Below are positions 30,201-39,401 of a DNA stretch of 64,000 nt, one piece after another. A program made the position numbers and the translations under genes. How positions within the stretch are numbered: the first letter of the stretch is position 1; each line of letters begins with the position of its first letter. The notes under the pieces are model-generated. The model made no database searches. It was not told the DNA's origin and saw only the letters and a program-made list of their open reading frames with translations. The stretch is from Mesaphorura yosii (taxonomy: Eukaryota; Arthropoda; Collembola; Poduromorpha; Tullbergiidae): positions 53,509 to 117,508 of the forward strand of contig WIXG01000249.1 in assembly GCA_009869945.1 (NCBI GenBank), written 5' to 3'.

Positions 30201-30549
30201 CTTTGGAGACGAGCCGCCTTTAATCAGAATATTTCTGAAGAAGTTGGGCTATGAGGTATGCCTCCTTCACAAAATCGATTGGAAGGGATTACGGTTCAAA
30301 GACTAATGCTAAATATGCGCTCTCTTGTATTTTTAGAAATATGCCATTCATTTTGAACAAGAACGAATCGGTATTATGGAACTGCCCTACTTGACTGAAG
30401 AGAGACTGCAGAAAATGGGAATCCCGATGGGACCACGATTGCGAATTTTGCAGGAGGCTCATATGTGCCTCAAACCAGGAGCTCATTTCACAGTGGAACA
30501 TCCATTGCACAATGGAAATACGGGAAATTTAAGTGTCTATGTTGTTTAG
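18300..30549 (+). CDS. Large SAM-domain, coiled-coil scaffold-like protein (5' end missing)
   Basis: Fifteen exons join in phase: 18300-18844, 20587-20844, 21979-22095, 24376-24647, 25491-25701, 26327-27962, 28119-28159, 28228-28571, 28853-28917, 29035-29196, 29263-29459, 29536-29727, 29793-29897, 29965-30255 and 30337-30549 (TAG). About 1,549 residues are visible. The first acceptor (TTCCTTCAG) starts inside a codon, so the start codon lies further upstream. Most of the chain is low-complexity Ser, Asn, Gln, His and Pro; the 1.6-kb exon carries poly-Gln/His tracts and proline-rich PPPYP-type motifs. Exons 13-14 encode a likely coiled coil (SINRRFQRLESHV to RNELSQLRAQI). The last two encode a SAM domain, from KLTKFFGDEPPLIRIF to MGPRLRILQEA, ending about 25 residues before the C-terminus. 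There is no signal peptide or membrane segment, so it is probably cytoplasmic or cortical. SAM domains mediate self- or partner assembly. I do not recognise a named orthologue. The 41-base exon at 28119 is the least certain. Confidence 0.82.
23582..24162 (-). other. Antisense open frame in an intron, possibly a nested or broken gene
   Basis: Inside the 2.3-kb intron between SAM-gene exons 3 and 4, the minus strand holds a 126-codon frame (24162-23782) with a protein-like composition, including the stretch MTEIVSLAMMNNDFYHL and several Cys and Leu at regular spacing. It ends near a second 71-codon frame (23797-23582) in another phase, as if one longer frame had been broken by a shift near 23,790. 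GTAAGT occurs early in the first frame, so a splice site there is also possible. I recognise no family. Chance frames of similar length occur elsewhere in the window, so this may not be a gene. Confidence 0.2.
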
Positions 30550-30870
30550 GTTTAGATTTTTGGCTATTTATCCTTACAAGTTAGTTTACTCTCACGCAGC
30601 AGACAAGCACCACCGTCGTTTTTTATTACGCAGATGACCACTTACGTCAGCAAGTTAGCCTTGCACGATCGTATTCAATTCGCTTTAAGTCTAGCCTAGT
30701 GAGATAGCATTGAAAGATTCTAATCTATTTTTTAATGAGTTTATGTCAACTTGCTATAAATGTGAATATATTTGCCAAGATGGTGTGTACATAGAATGCT
30801 ACTTTTACGCATTAGTAAGTCGTTGATATCTATATTTTATACACATTTTTGCTGCATGAATTCACGTATC

Positions 30871-30896
30871 AATAAATATGCAGACGTAGGAATAAA
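30871..30896 (+). terminator. Poly(A) signals of the SAM-domain gene
   Basis: Two AATAAA hexamers (30871-30876 and 30891-30896) lie about 320 bases after the stop codon in an AT-rich 3' UTR. Confidence 0.55.
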
Positions 30897-31403
30897 TATT
30901 ATCAAATTACAAACTCCAGTCACAATTTACTTCAATTTATTCAATTGATTTATCAAACGTCATCACTTTACCACGAACGCTGCGTCTCTGATCCGGCTGG
31001 AAGCATTTACGTAAGCATTTTCTTCTCAGAAAGGGGATCTTTCATGATTGGATCTCAAGGAGCAATCAACGCCAATGAGCACCACTCTCAGCCGCTCTTC
31101 AGCAAATTGATACTTAGTGATCTTTCATTTGTATCACTAGTCGTCGTCGCCGTAATAAATCTCATTGATAACTTCTTGCTATGACTTTGAGTCCACGCGG
31201 TCCGCACCGTATTACAACGATGAAAGCAGTGGACTTGCGTTCAGAGCTAAATTAATCTCAATTACCTCAGTCCACATTTGTCCTTCATCTCACGAGGACG
31301 TTTCAATTGCTGCTTGACCCGAACGACGAACTTTGCAACTTTGTTCCAAAGTATCAAGTCTTCCGTGCGGTTGTTCTTTAATCAACTTTGGACAGGAATT
31401 ACG

Positions 31404-32152
31404 ATGACAATGGAGTCGAAAGTGCTCCTTTACGGACTTGGAGTGGTTTTCCTGGCCAGTTTTTGTGCCTGTGATTTAATCTATACGTCCAACTGTCAAA
31501 AGGAGTCGGACGCTCAGAGTAAGCGACAAATTCCAGGAGAAATTTAAGCCTGTGCTCTATCTGACTTTACGTTTAACTAAATTCGCATTTCGCAATTTTT
31601 TCAGCGCTTTCGACCGTGCACAATGTCAGTGTCAGCCCCTGTCCAGGAGCCCCGGACAACCCTTGTGAATTCCCGCTGGGAATCAATGCCACCATCACGG
31701 TCGTTTTTACTCCAAGTGAGTTAGCACTCAAAATCAAAAGCTTTCTGAAATCTTGTCCTTGTTCTTGTCTCATGCTAATCCCTTCACTATTGTAATGCCT
31801 TTTTTCAGCACAAAGGATTAATAAGCGAGCCCGTCACCTCTACGCATGGGAGCAAAGCTCAACTCGGGATCTACCATTCGTCGGCATTAATCCAAAGGCA
31901 TGCAAGTCGATGAAGTGTCCAGCAAGGAAGAACAAGGTGACAACCTACAACGCTGTGATTCCAATCAGGAAGAATTTGCCAAAGGTGAACCTCCAGATTG
32001 AATGAAACCATTGCGCCCTTGCGACATTTATGGGCTGGTGAACTTAACTCCAACTCTCTTTTTTTTTACAGTCAATCTACGACACGAAGGTGAAACTCTA
32101 CGATGGAAGCAAGGTCTACTTTTGCGTCGTGTTCAAAGTTAAGCTTGTTTAG
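31404..32152 (+). CDS. Npc2: NPC2-like ML-domain lipid-binding protein
   Basis: Four exons in consistent phase (31404-31518, 31605-31715, 31809-31984, 32072-32152) give a 160-residue secreted protein, close to the usual 130-160 of the family. The N-terminus MTMESKVLLYGLGVVFLASF is a signal peptide ending near CACD. The mature part has six cysteines in the NPC2 order: one near the start, a C-x8-C pair (CPGAPDNPC), a C-x4-C pair (CKSMKC), and one in the C-terminal YFCVVF strand, matching the three disulphides of the ML beta-sandwich. ML proteins bind sterols, other lipids or small hydrophobic odorants; arthropods usually carry many copies, some in lysosomal sterol export and some in antennae or immunity. 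Which role applies here cannot be told. A second in-frame ATG follows two codons after the first. The gene lies 855 bases after the SAM gene on the same strand. Confidence 0.93.
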
Positions 32153-32372
32153 ATGGAACGATTCATAGTATAGCTTTTAAGGAACATGATTCTAACTCTT
32201 CAATTCTTTTCTTCAGCTTCTTCAATAATGCAAGTTGATTAGTCAGTGATGCAAAAATTGTAATTTATTTTAAAGCAACAATTAGGTGTACAATACTTAT
32301 ATGCTTACCATTGCTCGTAATTTCGAAACAGCTCCATTGACACTTCTACATTAAGACAAGAGATTTTTGCAA

Positions 32373-32378
32373 AATAAA
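32373..32378 (+). terminator. Poly(A) signal of the NPC2-like gene
   Basis: AATAAA about 220 bases after the TAG stop of the NPC2-like gene. Confidence 0.5.
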
Positions 32379-32939
32379 CAAAATTCTCAGAACTATCGGT
32401 CTAGTCGTTGGCAATTTTCCTTCCTCGTGTAGCTAGCAAGCGAAGCGGAGGTTAAAGGGCATCAATTATCACGTAACAGGCAAATGGACCCTACAGGTCA
32501 GTGGAAGCGGATTACAGAAAACAAACTGTCAGCAAAACGCAAATCCCATTTCACATAATTCTTCAATACTCTTTCGCATAATACTGTGTATAAGTTCAGA
32601 TTTCATACTTTCATTTGACTTTGGCGTTAACCTTTTCATCAGGTCAAACTTTAAGTAGGAAAGAATTTGTGAACTGAAATTCTTGGCTTCAGGTATCGTC
32701 TATTGGCACTTTTCTCGGAACACAAAAACCGTTAAACCGACTTTACATATACCTCGACTTTATTTTGTATTCTACAAATATTCGGTTTGTAAACGACAGT
32801 CTCCAAAATGTCTGTAAGGGCACCTTCCATCTCACAAATGTAGTAACTGCTACGGGTTCACCGGTTTTCAACCTACAAGCTCTAGCCATTAAGAATATGG
32901 ACATAGGACATTTGTTAATGAGTAACAACTGCACAGACT

Positions 32940-34347
32940 TTACAGAAATAATTTCCTGAGTCGATCAAATATGCCGTCGCTTTTGAATATTGGAATGTCT
33001 AAGCATGCCGGATCTTCATCCTGACTATTCTTGCGTTTTTCGGGTTTTGATTCTTCTGAAGAAGGCAACAGCATCGACTGTTGAGGACGAGAATTCCACC
33101 ATTTCTCGATATTCTCATATGTCTTTCGTACCTTGGCGTCCCTGTGAGTGGCCAGTTTCTCGCAAAGTGCACACCAGCCTGGCGCTGGTGATCGAATTAC
33201 GGTGTAATCTTCCTTCCACTTGAAATACGCGAGATATTCTTCTTCATGTGTATTCAAGTACAGCAAATAATTTGCGAGATCCTTCGAATTATTAAAGTTT
33301 CTTGCATCAATGAATGAATTCGGTGGCGAAATGCGACTGTAATTAGCGCGTCCATACACAACAGGTATGATGTCGTTATGCAGAGCGTCGAAATACTTCT
33401 CAGTAACGTAGTCGGCACACAAACTGTTCTCAAATGACAAATAGAACTTGTATTTGCTCGCAACATGCTTGTAACAATCTTCACCAGGTGGTGGGCAGGA
33501 GTACGATCCGCAGCTACCATAGATATCTACTTCGATGTATTCGCTAAGTTCTTTTACGAATGCTTCACGATTACTGTGGGTGATACAATTTGAAACGATC
33601 CATGCTACTAACTTTGGTTTTGAAATCAGACTCGTAATTTTGGATTGAGTAAAATAGGAACCGGAGTAGTTGCTGGTCAGCCCCTCGATGTTTCGCAAAT
33701 TATATTGCAAGACACTTCGGCCTGGGATGGGACTACTTCCATCCTTTTGAATAACGACTCCGTACGGATAATACACATCCGAGTCCAGGCGGTAGGTCAA
33801 TGTCCAATTGAAGATATTTGCATATGGTCTAAGGTCCACGAATGTGTTGAAGGGAGACTCCTTATTGAAAAATATCCATGTTTGATCCGGGTGCCGAATG
33901 GACGGAAGTGGTACACTAATAGAAGTTGAAAATGTATCCATCGGTACGAATTAGAAATGAGAATCGCTTCAGTCTGACTTACCTCATAATATCCCTGATA
34001 TGAAACACAACCGCATCGCTCGACATCAAATTCAACTTATCCGTTGTAAATACGCATTGGACAGGGCAGTTGGTAAGTGTGTTTAGCCTTACTCCATAGT
34101 AGTGCAGCTCGTAGCGGCCAAAGAATGGTGTCCAAAGCAAAATTGTTGGCACAGACGAATTGAACCTGGATTTCTTCCATTCTTGGATTGTCAGCGAACT
34201 CAGAAATCGGTTGACAGTAGAGTTGTGCGTGTAGTTCGGAGGACCTCTCAAGTACCAGTCATGGTAGACGGTGTAGATTATGAATAATGCCACTGATAAG
34301 TAAACTAAAGCAACTAAAGCCTGACGCTGACGTCTCCGCGACATCAC
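32940..34347 (-). CDS. Alpha-1,3-fucosyltransferase (GT10 family)
   Basis: Two exons (34347-33983 and 33915-32940, minus strand) encode 446 residues. The enzyme should transfer fucose from GDP-fucose to glycans in the Golgi. The N-terminus is a short basic tail (MMSRRRQRQ) followed by a hydrophobic signal-anchor at about residues 10-28, the type II topology of Golgi glycosyltransferases. A stem with Asn-X-Ser/Thr sites follows. The catalytic C-terminal half contains the GT10 donor-binding region FYLSFENSLCADYVTEKYF followed by IIPVVYG, plus an upstream AWIVSNCITHSNR segment and a CG-type cysteine pair (GSCGSYSC). Invertebrate members include core alpha-1,3 enzymes (FucTA, which makes the HRP epitope) and Lewis-type relatives; I cannot assign this one to either. 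The intron carries clean GTAAGT and ATTAG sites, and the codon spanning it is serine. Confidence 0.93.
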
Positions 34348-34716
34348 ACGGGATGGGTCACATTACCATGCGATAAAGTAAAATTAACTATTGACACACA
34401 ACATTCTGACAGAATCTTGTAATACTGAAACATAATCGATTTACTTCTCTTCGAAACCAATGAACTGACAGCCAAATTCTTGTGCCGCGTCACGTGAAGG
34501 ATGTCTCAAGACAGGTGCAAGCAAAGATCAGAAAAGCAGGCTTTGTTCATTCGCCTCTTTCACTTCTCGAATGAAGCAACAATGACGCAATTCTGGTCCT
34601 GCTGCGATTTGACCTCCGTCAAAATGGAATGACCAGATGACGACAATAATGTGGCAACTCATGCTTAATTAACTGGAAACCATGCTATGACTAAAACGTA
34701 CATACATAAATTAACA

Positions 34717-34722
34717 TTTATT
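34717..34722 (-). terminator. Poly(A) signal of the innexin gene
   Basis: AATAAA on the minus strand (TTTATT as written), about 40 bases after the innexin stop codon. Confidence 0.5.
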
Positions 34723-34758
34723 TCTCATTCCTTTTTTGATTTTCCACATTTGAAACTT

Positions 34759-36458
34759 TTACTTCATCAATGGGTCTTCTGGGTCTTCTTCCTGCTCTTC
34801 CTGCTCGTGTTCTTGTTCTTCATTGCTCAATTTAGTATGCATTCCTTTCAAGGAATCATCATCCTGGTACATTGGGGGCGGCGTCCCGACAAGACTGTCA
34901 TTTGAACTAGGCTGATTGGCAGCTCCGCCATTAGAATTGACATGCTGATTCCTCTCTTCAAGCCATGCGTGCTTTATGCTTTGGCAGAGTTCACCAAATC
35001 TCAATCTGTTGAAGTTGTGCGATAGTCGTTTCAGAATGAACCAGTCGGGATATGAGACCTGATCAGCAATGAAATCTACTGCGGAGCGATCATCCTTCAA
35101 CGCTCGAGATATAATTACGCGAGTTCTGATCGCTGGCACAAAATGTACTAGAATCCTGTAAATGAGCCCAAGCCCGCCGATGATCGCTGCGATAACGAAC
35201 CAGAACCTGAAAGCGTTGCGAAGTTTTAGCGAGATCGTGAAATTTCGAGCGACTTGAAATTAGAATTGGAATTACCATAAGAAAGTATAAATCTTCTCGT
35301 TTAAAATATTCAAGGGAAGAATGCACATGATGTCGTAATTGATCAGATTTCCTGTACAAAGAGTCAAATAGCGTAAAATACACTTAATGCCCATCCATTG
35401 GGTGTACGTTACCTCCTGGTCCGTATTTGTGGAAGTCGCACTTTGTTACTTTTGGAAAGACTTCATTCAGTGGATCGTTTCGGTCTTCAGGATCTTGGGA
35501 CAAGAATTTTACTACACTAGGCCCATACTTGGAAAATTGGTGTCCCAGAAATGCGTCGGTGATGTAAATGTTGAGCACGACAATGACGAAATTTAAAATC
35601 TCACAAAAAATGTACGTGTACGCGTAGAAATTGTTGTACGTCAAGTGTTTGATGTAGTACTCAGCGGCCATGCTCAGTTTTTTGACCTTAGTTTCCGAAT
35701 CCTTGTCGACGAGGAGGGCTCTTTGCTAGAAACAAGAAAACAATGCTTAATTTGATACTCTAATTCCTCCCAGTAAATTCCTCTTCAATAATTCCATCGC
35801 CTGAATTACCTTCAGCATGATCTTTTTTCCTTCAATCTCGGCAATCTTCAGGTTGCAATACGTCTTGATTTTATTGCCTTCCACTGCCTTCCAAATATAG
35901 TGCGGAAGCAGAAAGAAGAGACCCTGGAAAAACAGAACGAAAGGCACCCACTGGTAGTAGTTGTGGTACTTCGTCTGATGTTCTTCGTTCTCAGGAATGT
36001 AAGGTCCGACTCCAAAATGTGGCGTGTGGATTCCGATCGTTTTGTTGTACCTAGTTAGAAATGGAGGAGTAAAACTCCTACTCCTAATGCCGGCCAAGTA
36101 CTGTTTGCTGTGTGAACTTACAAATGTGGAAGCGTGTAAGTGCTCATGATGAAGCAGTACGTTTCCACCGCCTTTGGGTTGTCTCCTAAATCCTCTTTCT
36201 TTGGAGTGAGACATTTTATGTTCGCTCCTGGAATTAAACACATCAGTCCCATTCAACAAGGATGCTTTCCACTAGGTCTGAGGTGACCTTACCAATGAGA
36301 TCGTGCAGCGTGACCAAGCCGCAGCTCAAAAATAAAATTGCGACGGTGGCCTTTGAGAATACTCGAAAAACTGGATTTTCGATCCTGATTTTGTCAGTGC
36401 TGACCTTCAGCTTGGCAGACACCTCTTGCATAAATTTAGCCGATAAGACCTTCTCCAT
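34759..36458 (-). CDS. inx: Innexin gap-junction subunit
   Basis: Six exons (36458-36293, 36227-36122, 36050-35810, 35725-35413, 35351-35276, 35206-34759) join in phase to 449 residues. Four membrane segments are visible: near residues 35-55, after the first extracellular loop (VPFVLFFQGLFFLLPHYIW), around the third (YIFCEILNFVIVVLNIYI), and FWFVIAAIIGGLGLIYRIL. The innexin signature YYQWV precedes the second. Each extracellular loop has two cysteines (loop 1 ANIKC and ETYCFI; loop 2 KCDFH and DIMCIL), as in the family. Innexins form hexameric or octameric hemichannels and intercellular channels. The protein is longer than typical 360-400-residue innexins because of a hydrophilic C-terminal tail that ends in a Glu/Gln/Asp-rich stretch (EEQEHEQEEQEEDPEDP). 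Which innexin class it belongs to is not clear. AATAAA follows the stop by about 40 bases (34722-34717). Confidence 0.95.
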
Positions 36459-37870
36459 TTTGACGGAGAAAAGATGAAGACACGACAGAAGTATAAATTG
36501 TGCCGAGTGAGCGTATGGTTCGCCAAGTTAGAAAAATGAAAGCGATGTCTGGCATAGCATTTATGGGGCGCATGCTTCGAAATTCATATTATCAGTACGT
36601 CGCTCCCATTATCAGCATTGATAGTGACGCGATTTTAAAACCGGTATTGACAAATATGGACATCGTGCATTCATACACGCACAGCACACGATGCTGACTG
36701 GCGGCGATGATGCAACGGGCATGAGAAATGGAGCCTGCAATTTATGAATCGCATCACACCTGCAGATTAAACAGCTATCAGCTCAGCTCTCTATTTGTCC
36801 CAAATATTGCTGTATTTTACAAAAATACATGCCCATGAGCTTTATTTGCACGAGGTGGGATGAATGATAACTTCTTATCCCGCTCGTTTGTTCTTGTTGC
36901 GGTCGGTTAAATTCTTCCATTTTATTTAGTTTAGCAACGACGTACGGAAGTGTAATAAATACATGAATCATTAGTTCTTATTTGTATTGACACTTTCTGC
37001 ATGTGACAACCTGCATTGGCTTGCGCGTGAACATTAGAAATGAATAAATTGGAAGTAAACTTCACGCTTTTGACTGGCTGTCGCAATTCGCGATATATGG
37101 AATCATTTTAAGCAGAAAATACGTAAATGCAGGATGTATGAAATCTGCCTCTTCTCTTGAAATTTAATTCCAACGTAGCGTGTAATTCCTGTGTAGCATA
37201 GACACGTAGACAGAAGTGACGGCTATAAGGTCATCACTGCTTATTGCGAATGTGATTTCGCAGACCAATTGGACTTGGTCTCAAGCTGACACATTTCAAC
37301 GCTCCACTAATGATCACGATATATCAAGGTCTTTGAAAATATGCAAATTGTGAATTGAGATGCATTTCATATATCAGGATAAAATGACTTTTGTCCAATT
37401 CCATTGACATTACGATGAGTGATAAGCAGTAAAATAGATATGTGCCAGACAAGAGATATTAATACATTCGGTTTCAAGGCTCTCTAAATGAGACAGGACA
37501 GCATGTTTGACGATTGAAACATAAAATGTACTGTTCCAAATTCAAATTGGACAGTAATTTGTCATGTCGGTTTATGGAGCGCGATTTGAACTATATTCGG
37601 GCTTACATTATTTAGGCATTTTGACCATGTTCTCTTGATCTTCAAGCCCAATTGCAAGTCGAACTAATTTGGAAAACATGCTTCGGTGTTGTCAGAATAC
37701 GTGAAACATGAAGGCAGAGTCGAATTAGAACAGAACTCAATTCTAAAAAGGACTCTGTCTTGTGCATTTACCAGGAATTCACTTATTGACGCTTGCTCAG
37801 GTGCAATTTGAAATTAAACAAGTTTCCATCATGAACAGCGTCAAATACAACTGATGTATTTTTTAAGGAG
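36459..37870. other. Intergenic region between innexin and chemoreceptor 1
   Basis: Divergent upstream region of the innexin (-) and chemoreceptor 1 (+). No exon-like frame was recognised. It must hold both promoters, but I could not identify convincing core elements. Confidence 0.5.
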
Positions 37871-39293
37871 ATGTTGAAAGTGATTTGGGTGACATGGAGT
37901 CAGAGCTCGTTGAAGCCTGAAGTTGGCAAGATCTCAGCAATGGGGATCGTGGCGAAGGTGAGACTACTGGCATTCCAGCAACGAGAAACTTACATTACCG
38001 ATATTCAACTCAAGGTGATCCATTTCTTTAGTTTCTTCAAAGCGATTCCATTCTACTGCGATCTCGAAAATAAGAAAATTCTATCGTACACCTTGAGCAA
38101 AGATCTGAAAATATACATCTATTACTACTTTGTATTGGACTGCACATTCAAAGCGATATTTACGACAGTGCAAATTGTTCTGCACTCAATCGAGTGGTCC
38201 AAACATCAGGCTAGTTTCACCTTGATGTATGCAGTAGCATACTGGTCCTTCGCTGGATTTAATTTGGGCGTGCTTGCAAAGCACAAGGAATTGGAGAACT
38301 TTTTCAACACGTTGTCCCTTTGCTTGAGGAAGGTTCTAGGTGGGTTCCAGTAACCACAATGTTCCAGTAGAATGGTCATTGGTTCAGTTTTAGTTACAAG
38401 AGATTTGCCTTTTTGTTAGAATTCGATCTAGGAAGCTTCCACGCAAGCATTCCTTGTCTTGCCTACAAATATTTTCTACCATGGATTCAGTATCTTCTGT
38501 TTTACGAAAGTCTTGCTGCGCTGCTAATCTTCGTCAGTGATCCCACAAATGACCGGTACTACTTGTCAATTCTAACCCGGCTCGAGTTGGTACGCCAAGA
38601 CAATTGGTGGTTAATCAGTTATTTCGCTCTGCATGAATACGCTACTGCAGCGTTTGGATTGTTCGGAGTTTCTTTTCATATAATTTTGGTCGTTCCCGTC
38701 TACTTCATCGTGGCCTACCAGTGCGTGAAGGGATTGACGTAAGCTCCTTAGCATTTTGTATCTCGCGTTTAGGTTTTTACTTTTAACAGTTTAATTATTG
38801 CAGTAATGATGCTGAACTTGGATCTGAGACTTCATCTAATATTTATTTGCTCTGCTTCCGGTATCGCTGCTACCAGATTTTGAACCAGCGATTCACCTTT
38901 ACCTATTCCGACATCATTTTGCCGGTATTTCAATATCTGACTATCTCCATTGTCATTATTGGGAACGTCACAACCGCATCTTTTCATGCAGAACTTCCAT
39001 GGACCACACTCTCACTCATATTGAGTGGTTCCATCTGCATTGTTATCGGTATTCGTCTAGCGTTTCCACTGGCTGCGAGCGTGTACTCGAATTCTTCACG
39101 ATTTATTCGCATGTGCCGCGTTCAAGCATTGCGTAACCGAACTGACGCATGCAACAAGAGAGTGCTCCGTTCGCTGATGCCCATTAAAATTAAAATTGGG
39201 CAATTTATGGTCATTACAAAATTTGCGACTTTGGCTACACTTGGGTTTATTATTTATGCGACATTGAGGGTACAAATCATGCTCAAGAACTAA
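37871..39293 (+). CDS. Seven-helix chemoreceptor, gustatory-receptor type (chemoreceptor 1)
   Basis: Three exons (37871-38339, 38420-38738, 38804-39293) join in phase to 425 residues, the usual size of arthropod gustatory receptors. Hydrophobic segments include YYYFVLDCTFKAIFTTVQIV, LMYAVAYWSFAGFNLGVLA, KYFLPWIQYLLFYESLAALL, FGVSFHIILVVPVYFIVAY, ILPVFQYLTISIVIIGNVT, LSLILSGSICIVIGIRLAF and a final TLATLGFIIYATLRVQIML. The last helix sits where gustatory receptors have their Thr-Tyr...Gln-Phe motif, but the motif itself is not clear, so the protein is divergent. The long loop before the last helices contains basic residues (FRYRCYQILNQRF), as in the intracellular loops of this inverted-topology family. 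The start is the first ATG after an in-frame stop at 37,832. It converges on the otopetrin gene. Ligand unknown. Confidence 0.8.
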
Positions 39294-39401
39294 GAATAAG
39301 TCTTGACATTCACCACCATTTTAGAACGTGATTTCCTATATAAGTTTAGTAAATGATTTTGACAGGAGGAACAAGAACATCATTTTTGCCTACACAAACA
39401 G

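Noticed and set aside
32990-33929. Plus-strand open frames across the fucosyltransferase
   Set aside because: These are antisense shadows of a clearly conserved coding exon.
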